Shown: positions 7,596 through 13,835 of the stretch, piece by piece
How the letters are laid out: every line of letters starts with the position of its first letter
Numbering within the stretch: the stretch's first letter is position 1
Assembly (NCBI GenBank): GCA_002731665.1
Contig: PCCJ01000104.1
Location: 1-16,763, forward strand
Reading direction: 5' to 3'
Length of the DNA: 16,763 nt
DNA from: Actinomycetota bacterium
Lineage (GTDB): Bacteria > Actinomycetota > Acidimicrobiia > Acidimicrobiales > Poriferisodaliceae
Notes under the pieces: generated by a model
Database searches by the model: none
Told to the model about the DNA's origin: nothing
Seen by the model: only the letters and a program-made list of their open reading frames with translations
Made by a program: the position numbers and the translations under genes

Positions 7596-8723
7596 CTAAC
7601 CTAAGGCCGACTCAGCCTCTAACTCACGCGTGATTGCGAAAGCATCTACTTCTTCTTCAATATCGACCCAATTTTCATATTGGATGACACCAATTTCACC
7701 AAATTTTTCTCTCAACCAACCATCGCCAGCATCCAACAAACCTAACTTTTTACAATTGGGAACAATCTTACTGAAAAGTAAGTGCTGAAATTCAAGCCGT
7801 TCAGGGTTCTGAGCGACTATTGGAAGAACCTTGGATACATCTGCACCCATACGATTCCAAACTTCCTGTTGAAGGAAACGATCTCGCATCCGCAAGGCAG
7901 CCTCGAAAGCAAACTCCTGACGCTCTCTCAATTCACTCTGGTTCATCCCTGCATAAGCTTCCTTCAACGAGAGCACGCCAAAAGCTACGTGCCTAGCCTC
8001 ATCGCTCATTACGTAGCGCAGAAGCTGTTTTAAGAGCGGTTCCCGAGTCTGCTGGTAGAGGAAACCAAAAGCTGCTAGAGCGAGGCCCTCAACCATTATT
8101 TGCATTCCGAGGTACGTCATATCCCACCGAGAGTCACTTACGATTTCATCAAGCAACATTCTTAAGTGGATATTGATCGGATATGAATCTGATAGTTTCG
8201 ACTCTAAATATTTCGAGAATACTTCTACGTGCCTAGCCTCATCTACCACCTGCGTAGCCGCATAATATTTTGCGTCAATCCATGGCACAGTTTCTACTAT
8301 TTTTGCGGTACACACTAACGCACCTTGTTCACCATGCATGAACTGACTTAGAGCCCAATTCTGCGATTCCATGTTGAACTTAATCCAGTCTTTACGCCCC
8401 CACTTTTCGACTCCAGTCCCGCTGAAATCGATAAACGCATCCAGAGCACCTGCTTCATCATATTCTTGGGTAGCTAACTTTTCTTGATCGACATCAGTGT
8501 CCCAAGGAAGATCGGTTTCGCCATTCCATTGACCTTTTTTTGCTTTTTCGTAAAGCTTCTCGAGCTGAGGCCGTGCTCCTTTTTCGTAATCCCAGGTATA
8601 AATGCAGTCTGCATTATCTTCCACGTAATGAATAGTCTCTTCGACATCGGTATTGGTCATACCTAGAATCGCGTCGAAGTCGTTGGGGTCAGTGCGGCCA
8701 ATGATTTCTTCAACTGAACTCAT
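7596..8723 (-). CDS. Ferritin-like diiron oxidase/oxygenase-type protein
   Basis: This is a 375-residue soluble protein with a complete carboxylate-bridged diiron site. The ligand set is symmetric: E132, E162-x-x-H165, E212, E242-x-x-H245, each half having its second glutamate 30 residues after the first. Such four-helix-bundle sites activate O2 in ribonucleotide reductase R2, acyl-ACP desaturases and AurF-type N-oxygenases. The flanking WDMTYLGMQIMVEGLALAAF helix resembles unnamed actinobacterial ferritin-like proteins. I cannot assign a substrate. The ATG at 8723 has an AGAGGAG site (8731-8737) seven bases upstream and a promoter further up. It heads the run through the winged-helix gene, dapA and rnj. 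Iron storage is unlikely given the length and the R2-like ligand spacing. The diiron assignment is firm; the reaction is not known. Confidence 0.88.
   Translation of the reverse strand: MSSVEEIIGRTDPNDFDAILGMTNTDVEETIHYVEDNADCIYTWDYEKGARPQLEKLYEKAKKGQWNGETDLPWDTDVDQEKLATQEYDEAGALDAFIDFSGTGVEKWGRKDWIKFNMESQNWALSQFMHGEQGALVCTAKIVETVPWIDAKYYAATQVVDEARHVEVFSKYLESKLSDSYPINIHLRMLLDEIVSDSRWDMTYLGMQIMVEGLALAAFGFLYQQTREPLLKQLLRYVMSDEARHVAFGVLSLKEAYAGMNQSELRERQEFAFEAALRMRDRFLQQEVWNRMGADVSKVLPIVAQNPERLEFQHLLFSKIVPNCKKLGLLDAGDGWLREKFGEIGVIQYENWVDIEEEVDAFAITRELEAESALG
7985..8243 (-). repeat. 19-bp exact repeat encoding both ExxH motifs of the diiron gene
   Basis: An identical 19-base word occurs at 7985-8003 and 8225-8243, exactly 240 bp (80 codons) apart and in the same frame. 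Each copy encodes Asp-Glu-Ala-Arg-His-Val, the core of one ExxH ligand motif. The surrounding bases differ. It marks the two-fold internal symmetry of the helical bundle at the DNA level. Confidence 0.75.
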
Positions 8724-8773
8724 ATAGAGACTCCTCTGACCTTTGAAGATTGAAACACGTCAATTAACGCCCG

Positions 8774-8803
8774 ACTATAAGCGTTATCTTTACCGCTGGT
8801 CAA
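8774..8803 (-). promoter_or_regulatory. Probable promoter of the diiron/dapA/rnj run
   Basis: Read on the minus strand, TTGACC (8798-8803) and TATAGT (8774-8779) are separated by 18 bp. This is a good match to housekeeping sigma-factor -35 and -10 boxes. It would start transcription around 8767, about 45 bases before the diiron start codon and its AGAGGAG site. It is the best promoter match I see in the window. The -35 hexamer lies inside one copy of an 11-bp direct repeat. Confidence 0.6.
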
Positions 8804-8874
8804 TCGATCATTCATAATTGTTACCCTTTAGTAACTTACTGGCTATCAGCCTAATCTGAGCTACTGGTCAATCG
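8796..8874. repeat. 11-bp direct repeat upstream of the diiron gene
   Basis: CTGGTCAATCG occurs at 8796-8806 and again at 8864-8874, 68 bp apart, in otherwise unremarkable intergenic DNA. The first copy overlaps the -35 box. The second copy sits in an imperfect palindrome, ACTGGTCAATCGTTCAGT (8863-8880). This arrangement suggests a regulator binding twice. The regulator is unknown. Confidence 0.5.
8820..8835. promoter_or_regulatory. Inverted repeat, possible operator
   Basis: GTTAC-N6-GTAAC lies between the two copies of the 11-bp direct repeat, upstream of the probable promoter. No T-run follows on either strand, so it is more likely a protein-binding site than a terminator. The 5-bp arms are short and the call is tentative. 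Confidence 0.3.
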
Positions 8875-8879
8875 TTCAG

Positions 8880-9740
8880 TTAATTAGATTTTGTCCTAGT
8901 TCTAATAATCCAATCAAATAATCGACTCGGCAACACCGACTGCATAGCCCAGGCCAAACGAGCATCCTTGCCAACTAACAAATGTGCCGGCGGTCTCGAT
9001 GATGCAGCGCACAAAATAATTTTCTTAGCGACAGCTTCCGGGGAACATACCTGATTCTTCTGTTTAGCCACTTTTCTGCGCTGTGCGGCTATGACAGCTC
9101 CGTACCTTCCCATTTCTTCGACACCCATCGATGCCACCATCGAAGCTGCCATCTCACTAGCTTTTCCCCACAATGGTGTATCCACTGCTCCAGGTTCTAT
9201 AACACTGACCCTAGGCCCGTCTGATCCTAGCTCACGACGAAAAGAGTCAGCCAGCCCCGACAACGCATGTTTACTGGCAGCGTATGGACCCAACAATGGC
9301 ATTCCTATCCGGGAGTTAATTGACCCAATTATGATAATCCGAGGGTCACTCGCGCGGCGCATCAACGGCATGCTTGCTCGTAGCAATCGAACCACACCAA
9401 AGACGTTAGTTTCAAATTGCTCCCGCCAATCCTCAATACTGGCAAACTCAATCGGGCCTGCCTTAACAATTCCTGCGTTAGCTACGAGCACATCCAAATC
9501 ACAAGCTTCATGACTCTCCGAAATTTGTTCTATTGCTAATGCGACTTGTTCATCACTTCTCACATCAAGCACTAAAGGTTCTATTCCTTTAAATTGCTTC
9601 AGCCGAAAATAGTCATCTTTATTTCGAACTCCCGCCCAAACGCGCCAATTACTTTCCGCAAATAAATGAGCAGCCGCTTCACCGATCCCAGAACTCGCAC
9701 CGGTAATAAGAACTGACCTAGTCGGTCTTTGGAAATTCAC
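8880..9740 (-). CDS. Short-chain dehydrogenase/reductase
   Basis: This is an NAD(P)-dependent oxidoreductase acting on an alcohol or carbonyl. The 286 residues show the classical SDR pattern: TGASSGIG cofactor loop (13-20), D60 after the third strand, NAG (88-90), then the catalytic S140, Y153 and K157 (YAASK), and PGAVDTP (183-189) after the active site. The length and the C-terminal extension with a basic tail resemble 17-beta-hydroxysteroid or retinol dehydrogenase-like SDRs; the substrate cannot be fixed. The start is a GTG at 9740, with GGAG about ten bases upstream inside the end of the ligase gene. Only six bases separate it from the acyl-CoA ligase stop, so the two are co-transcribed and may act on the same acyl-type substrate. 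The gene ends just before the regulatory region of the diiron gene. Confidence 0.92.
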   Translation of the reverse strand: MNFQRPTRSVLITGASSGIGEAAAHLFAESNWRVWAGVRNKDDYFRLKQFKGIEPLVLDVRSDEQVALAIEQISESHEACDLDVLVANAGIVKAGPIEFASIEDWREQFETNVFGVVRLLRASMPLMRRASDPRIIIIGSINSRIGMPLLGPYAASKHALSGLADSFRRELGSDGPRVSVIEPGAVDTPLWGKASEMAASMVASMGVEEMGRYGAVIAAQRRKVAKQKNQVCSPEAVAKKIILCAASSRPPAHLLVGKDARLAWAMQSVLPSRLFDWIIRTRTKSN

Positions 9741-9746
9741 CTAGCG

Positions 9747-11360
9747 CTACTCCACCACTAAATCAGCGAACTTATCTCGAAGCGTTCGCTTCGAGAATTT
9801 CCCTGTTGAGGTTTTTGGCACCTCATCAATGAATCGCGTTAGGCTAGGAAGCCACCATTTAGCCATACGCGGAGTAAGAAACTCAAGAAGTTCCTCGTGA
9901 GTCATAACCTCATCTTTCTTCAAAACGACACAAGCCATAGGGCTTTCCATCCAGCGTTTAGAAGCGACTGCAATAACAGCAGCCTCGGCTACTTTGGGGT
10001 GACTCATTATCTCGTTTTCAATGTCGACTGAACTAATCCACTCGCCACCAGACTTAATTAGATCTTTAGTCCGGTCCACCAAGCTGATGTAACCGCTCTC
10101 ACTGCAGGTAGCCACGTCACCGGTTCTTAGCCACCCATCTGAGGTGAACGAGTCAGTTGCATCGGGACGCTTATAATACCGTGCCGTCACAAACGGGCCG
10201 CGAACTTGCAACTCACCACTCGATTCCCCATCCCACTGCATCTCATTTGTCGAGCCAGGATCGCAGATACGAAATTCAACCGATGGGACAATAGTTCCAA
10301 CTGAAGAACGAATGTCGGCCTTTGATTCTTCATCAAGGTCGTTATCCGAAGACTTAACATGAGCTATCGCCGCTAAAGGACTAGTCTCAGTCATTCCCCA
10401 TGCTTGGAGTAACGGTAACCCAACCTTATTCCTAAATTCCTCCGACAAGGACTTCGGTACAGCTGAGCCACCGCACGCGATTGCTCTCAAGTCTGGTAGG
10501 TCTCTTCCAATTAACTCAGGCAGCACGCCCATCCAAATAGTCGGAACACCTGCTGTGACCGTAACTTTTTCAGACTCCAAAAGCCGAGCAATTGGTTCAG
10601 CTTGAAGATTAGGGCCAGGGTTAACTAATGTTGCTCCTACTGCTACTGCTGCGTGCTGAAGCCCCCACGAATTGACGTGGAACATTGGAACGACTGGCAA
10701 GATAACATCAGATTCCCTTATTCCAAGAACATCCGCCGTCATCGTGCTCAAGGTATGAAGATAAGTGGAACGATGGCTATAGACAACTCCCTTTGGGTTG
10801 CCAGTAGTTCCACTCGTGTAACACATTGATGCCGCCTGACGTTCATCACGAACGCTAAATTCGACGCCGTTGGCATCTGACAAAAGATCTTCATAATCCA
10901 AAATCTGAGAGCTTTCAGGAACGTCACCTGCCCCGTCATCCATGACGATAAGGTGGCGCACTGTTTGCAGCTGATCCATTAGCGGCAACAGCAACGCTAG
11001 CAACGACCGGTCAACAAAAATTACTTCGTCTTCAGCATGATTGATTATGTATACAAGTTGCTCAGGGAACAGTCTGATATTCAACGTATGTAAAACACGG
11101 TTCGTGCAAGGCACTGCGAAATACAACTCAAGATGCCTAGTGGTATTCCAAGCGAAAGTCCCTACTCTCCCGAACTCAGATACTCCCAGTTTATCTAAAA
11201 CGCCACCAAGTCGCCGAGTCCTATCTGCCCAAGTCCCGTAAGTCGTTCTCACCACACCTGCAGATGTCGCAGTCACTAACTCTTTGTCAGCGAAAAGCCT
11301 CTCTGCACGCCGAAAAAAATAATCTAAGGTAAGCGGAGTATCCATCATCGTCGATTCCAT
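9747..11360 (-). CDS. AMP-forming acyl-CoA ligase (FadD/DmdB-like)
   Basis: This enzyme activates a carboxylic acid to its CoA thioester through an acyl-adenylate, entering beta-oxidation or lipid synthesis. The 537 residues carry all adenylation motifs: YTSGTTGNPKG (181-191), WGMTETSP (321-328), LRTGD (411-415), VDRTKDLIKSGGEWIS (428-443) and the C-terminal catalytic lysine K521 in TSTGKFSK. The N-terminus (MDTPLTLDYFFRRAE) resembles medium/long-chain and methylmercaptopropionate-type ligases; the specificity is not resolved. Start choice: ATG at 11360 is used, though two ATGs four and five codons later (MMDTPLT) also fit. There is no ribosome site, but a -10-like TACTAT lies six bases upstream, pointing to a leaderless message. 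It forms a pair with the downstream SDR. Confidence 0.94.
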   Translation of the reverse strand: MESTMMDTPLTLDYFFRRAERLFADKELVTATSAGVVRTTYGTWADRTRRLGGVLDKLGVSEFGRVGTFAWNTTRHLELYFAVPCTNRVLHTLNIRLFPEQLVYIINHAEDEVIFVDRSLLALLLPLMDQLQTVRHLIVMDDGAGDVPESSQILDYEDLLSDANGVEFSVRDERQAASMCYTSGTTGNPKGVVYSHRSTYLHTLSTMTADVLGIRESDVILPVVPMFHVNSWGLQHAAVAVGATLVNPGPNLQAEPIARLLESEKVTVTAGVPTIWMGVLPELIGRDLPDLRAIACGGSAVPKSLSEEFRNKVGLPLLQAWGMTETSPLAAIAHVKSSDNDLDEESKADIRSSVGTIVPSVEFRICDPGSTNEMQWDGESSGELQVRGPFVTARYYKRPDATDSFTSDGWLRTGDVATCSESGYISLVDRTKDLIKSGGEWISSVDIENEIMSHPKVAEAAVIAVASKRWMESPMACVVLKKDEVMTHEELLEFLTPRMAKWWLPSLTRFIDEVPKTSTGKFSKRTLRDKFADLVVE

Positions 11361-11366
11361 ACTTTG

Positions 11367-11372
11367 ATAGTA
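11367..11372 (-). promoter_or_regulatory. Putative -10 element for a leaderless acyl-CoA ligase mRNA
   Basis: On the minus strand TACTAT (TAnnnT) ends six bases before the ATG at 11360. This is the same spacing as at the MBL hydrolase, and again no Shine-Dalgarno sequence is present. A matching -35 box is not evident. The surrounding 11361-11444 interval also serves the divergent membrane-protein gene. Confidence 0.4.
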
Positions 11373-11444
11373 GAAGACATGCCGCTCTAGACCTACTAAC
11401 GCCTAACCTAAGAGTCCTTGACCGCCTTTAATCAACCAGCTCGC

Positions 11445-12083
11445 ATGAACGATTCCGATATACGTCGAATCAAACTTTTGGCTGCTATTCCACTGCTTTT
11501 TGCGGTTGCAGCTTATGTAGGACAAATCTTAACAAGCACATTGATTTCCTCATCGCCGCTGACTCTTCTCGCCTTAAACGGCACTGACCCGATGCTTCTT
11601 TTAGTGGCTCATGAAAGCTCTATCGTAGGATTTTTAACCGTCGGGACTATTCGACTATTCGCTCCTGATCTTTTTCTACATCGGCTTGGGTGGGAATACG
11701 GTGCTGACGCAAAAGGTTATTTACTCGGCGAACTTGGTGAAAAAAGTTTTTTTAATCGCAGCTTCAATTGGTTGGAAAGAAATTTTCCCAAAGTCGGCTG
11801 GTTAATGCTCTTCTTATTGCCTGGTTATCCAATGTGTCTACTCGCTGGCATCGTTAAGATGAAGCGGCTCCCGTTCATCCTCGTAAATCTTTCGGGAACA
11901 TTGACCCGACTTACTCTTTACTATTCCGTGAGTTCTATCTTCGATGGCCCTGTCGGAAAGATCGTAAATTTGATTAACCGTTATTCACTGCCTTTCACAG
12001 TTCTCATGGTCTTTCTCATTATGTTCCAAAGCACCAAAAACCAACGGAGGAAGTTGCGAAACGAGGGCGCATCAGACTCGTAG
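11445..12083 (+). CDS. Small integral membrane protein, DedA/VTT-like
   Basis: This is a 212-residue membrane protein with about five hydrophobic segments (roughly 11-27, 52-73, 118-135, 143-166 and 181-196). The segment LLPGYPMCLLAGIVKMKRLPFILVNLSGTLTRL (125-156), with its Pro/Gly pair, the AG and the conserved N-x-x-G, resembles the core of DedA/VTT-domain proteins, which move phospholipids or lipid-linked carriers across membranes. The match is partial, so the family is tentative. The start is uncertain: ATG at 11445 is chosen; a TTG at 11418 would add nine residues. Neither has a good ribosome site. The C-terminus is basic (KNQRRKLRNEG) and likely cytoplasmic. The gene is divergent from the ligase and ends ten bases from the convergent rbsK. 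I see no shared operon. Confidence 0.75.
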   Translation: MNDSDIRRIKLLAAIPLLFAVAAYVGQILTSTLISSSPLTLLALNGTDPMLLLVAHESSIVGFLTVGTIRLFAPDLFLHRLGWEYGADAKGYLLGELGEKSFFNRSFNWLERNFPKVGWLMLFLLPGYPMCLLAGIVKMKRLPFILVNLSGTLTRLTLYYSVSSIFDGPVGKIVNLINRYSLPFTVLMVFLIMFQSTKNQRRKLRNEGASDS

Positions 12084-12093
12084 ATGGCCAGCT

Positions 12094-12951
12094 CTACCGT
12101 TTCAGAAGATAAGCGATATCATCCTGCGTCGGGAAACTTGGCTGAGCTCCAGCAACCGTCACGGAGTAAGCCCCAGCAGCTACAGCTATTGATGCTGCGA
12201 TTACCGGATTTTTTACTTCGATTAATGAGACTGCGAACGCTCCTAGAAAGGCATCGCCAGCGCCGGTTGGATCCACAACGCCAACCACAGGCGCCTCGAT
12301 ATAAGTTTTTTCTCCTCCAACCCATACTTCGCAACCATCTGCACCGAGCGTCTTGACAACTACATTGGTTTCAGTATCTCCAAGCTGTTCAGCTTCAAAG
12401 CTGTTGACAACTAAAATATCAGCGAGAACAGCTAGCTCTTTCGCTGCTTCAGTAAATGGTGCCGGGTTATACAATACTAAAGTACCTGCTGAAGCCGCAA
12501 TCGATGCTGCCTCCTTAGAGGCTCCCTCACTAACTTCGCCCTGCAAGAGCAAAACATCTGCTTCAACTATTTTTTTCTTAGCAGCACGAACATGCGTCGC
12601 ATCCAAAAGAGCGTTTGCTCCAGAGACCAGAACTATCGAAACATCTTCTGGGTCCACTGTGATTAGAGCCAACCCCGTCGGTGCCTCTACTGTTTTCACA
12701 TAGCTGTGGTCGACTCCATCGAGCTCTAGGCCGTCTAGTAAGAATTCAGCTCGAGCGTCGTTACCGACGCAACCGATCATTGCAACTGAGGCTCCCATCC
12801 GAGCTGCAGCAACTGCTTGGTTAGATCCTTTTCCCCCCCTGAACTCTTTCATATCCTGACTATGAAGAGTTTCATCTTTACCCGGTCTATGCGGAACAAA
12901 AACAGTCAAGTCATGATTTAGGCTTCCGACTACTGCTACTCGAATAGTCAT
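12094..12951 (-). CDS. rbsK: Ribokinase-like PfkB-family sugar kinase
   Basis: This enzyme phosphorylates a sugar, most likely ribose at O5, with ATP in the cytoplasm. The 285 residues match ribokinase well. GSLNHDL (9-15) and GGKGSNQA (39-46) form the sugar site, and GCVGND (60-65) is conserved. VVNSFEAE (181-188) carries the N-x-x-E metal/ATP motif. VDPTGAGDAF (226-235) is the PfkB signature, with D233 as catalytic base. The family also includes deoxyribose and nucleoside kinases, so ribose is probable rather than certain. Its ATG lies two bases after the dapB stop, so it is coupled to the pnp-dapB operon. No ribose transporter or regulator is nearby. Salvage of ribose released by RNA decay is a speculation that fits the neighbours. 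It is convergent with the membrane-protein gene. Confidence 0.88.
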   Translation of the reverse strand: MTIRVAVVGSLNHDLTVFVPHRPGKDETLHSQDMKEFRGGKGSNQAVAAARMGASVAMIGCVGNDARAEFLLDGLELDGVDHSYVKTVEAPTGLALITVDPEDVSIVLVSGANALLDATHVRAAKKKIVEADVLLLQGEVSEGASKEAASIAASAGTLVLYNPAPFTEAAKELAVLADILVVNSFEAEQLGDTETNVVVKTLGADGCEVWVGGEKTYIEAPVVGVVDPTGAGDAFLGAFAVSLIEVKNPVIAASIAVAAGAYSVTVAGAQPSFPTQDDIAYLLKR

Positions 12952-12953
12952 GA

Positions 12954-13721
12954 CTAAATTCCCAGATAACTATCGAGTCCAACAGTCACACCGGGAAATT
13001 CTCTAATAACTTTGCAGGCATGAAGAATTCCTCCCATGAACGAAGAGCGGTCCAAACTGTCATGTCGGATTGTTAAAGTTTCGCCTTCAGTTCCAAGGAT
13101 CACCTCTTGATGGGCTACCAAACCCCTCATCCTGACCGAGTGAACGCTAATTCCTCCTGGCCCTTTACCACCACGCGCGCCGCTGACAATTTCATTAAGA
13201 GTTGGATCCGCACCCCACTCCTCGGATGCTGACGACATCCGCTCAAGCGTCTGCATAGCTGTACCGGACGGCGCATCAATTTTCTTATCGTGATGAAGTT
13301 CAATGATTTCGGCGGTCGGAAAAAAGGGTGCAGAAATTTCAGCAAAACGCATCATCAGAACTGCACCAATAGCAAAATTGGGCGCTAACAAACAATTACT
13401 TTGCGAGAACAGGGTAGCGAAAAGTTGATGATCCTCGTTACTGAGGCCCGATGTGCCTACGACGGCATGAACTCCATTATTGGCACACCAAGCAACGTTT
13501 TCTCTAGCTGCTTCGGCAACAGTGAAGTCAATCGCAACATCTATAGTTGAGGGATCAATATCTCTAATAGTTTTCGCGATCACAACTGAATTATCTGATT
13601 GCTCCTCATCATGTCTATTTGGATCTACCGCACCACGAAGTTCCAAACCATCATCTGCTTCAACCGCTGAGCAGATTTCCTGGCCCATACGGCCAGCAGC
13701 ACCAAATACAAGAACTCGCAT
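12954..13721 (-). CDS. dapB: 4-hydroxy-tetrahydrodipicolinate reductase
   Basis: DapB reduces the DapA product with NAD(P)H in the diaminopimelate/lysine pathway. It has about 255 residues, the usual length. The Rossmann loop GAAGRMG lies at 7-13, GTSG at 89-92, and the active-site stretch ELHHDKKIDAPSGTA at 141-155, including the paired histidines and the lysine K147. Start choice: ATG at 13721 is preferred because GGAAGG lies at proper spacing and MRVLVFGAAG is the usual N-terminus. The ATG two codons upstream (13727) is almost on top of that ribosome site. The gene follows pnp after a 114-bp gap that contains a terminator-like hairpin. Its stop is two bases from the rbsK start, indicating coupling. 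Confidence 0.96.
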   Translation of the reverse strand: MRVLVFGAAGRMGQEICSAVEADDGLELRGAVDPNRHDEEQSDNSVVIAKTIRDIDPSTIDVAIDFTVAEAARENVAWCANNGVHAVVGTSGLSNEDHQLFATLFSQSNCLLAPNFAIGAVLMMRFAEISAPFFPTAEIIELHHDKKIDAPSGTAMQTLERMSSASEEWGADPTLNEIVSGARGGKGPGGISVHSVRMRGLVAHQEVILGTEGETLTIRHDSLDRSSFMGGILHACKVIREFPGVTVGLDSYLGI

Positions 13722-13745
13722 GTGCATTTCCTTCCGAAGGAGACG

Positions 13746-13786
13746 TAAGAAAAGTAAACGCCCGTCCCCAGTTTGGAGGACGAGCG
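13746..13786 (-). terminator. Terminator-like hairpin between pnp and dapB
   Basis: Read on the minus strand, CGCTCGTCC pairs with GGACGGGCG (8 of 9 plus one G-U) around a loop of about ten bases. A T-rich run (TTTACTTTTCTT) follows directly. This fits an intrinsic terminator or attenuator placed after pnp and just before the dapB ribosome site. It would lower dapB-rbsK relative to rpsO-pnp unless there is read-through or a promoter I do not see. Confidence 0.6.
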
Positions 13787-13835
13787 CTACTACTGTCGGT
13801 CAATTAAAATAAAATGATCTAAATTTAACGCATTC

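Noticed and set aside
9091..9513. A 140-codon open frame opposite the SDR gene
   Set aside because: It lies wholly antisense to well-conserved SDR motifs, with no homology signs of its own.
12084..12356. A 90-codon plus-strand frame starting right after the membrane protein gene
   Set aside because: It is antisense to the conserved ribokinase C-terminus, Gln/Arg-rich and without recognisable features.
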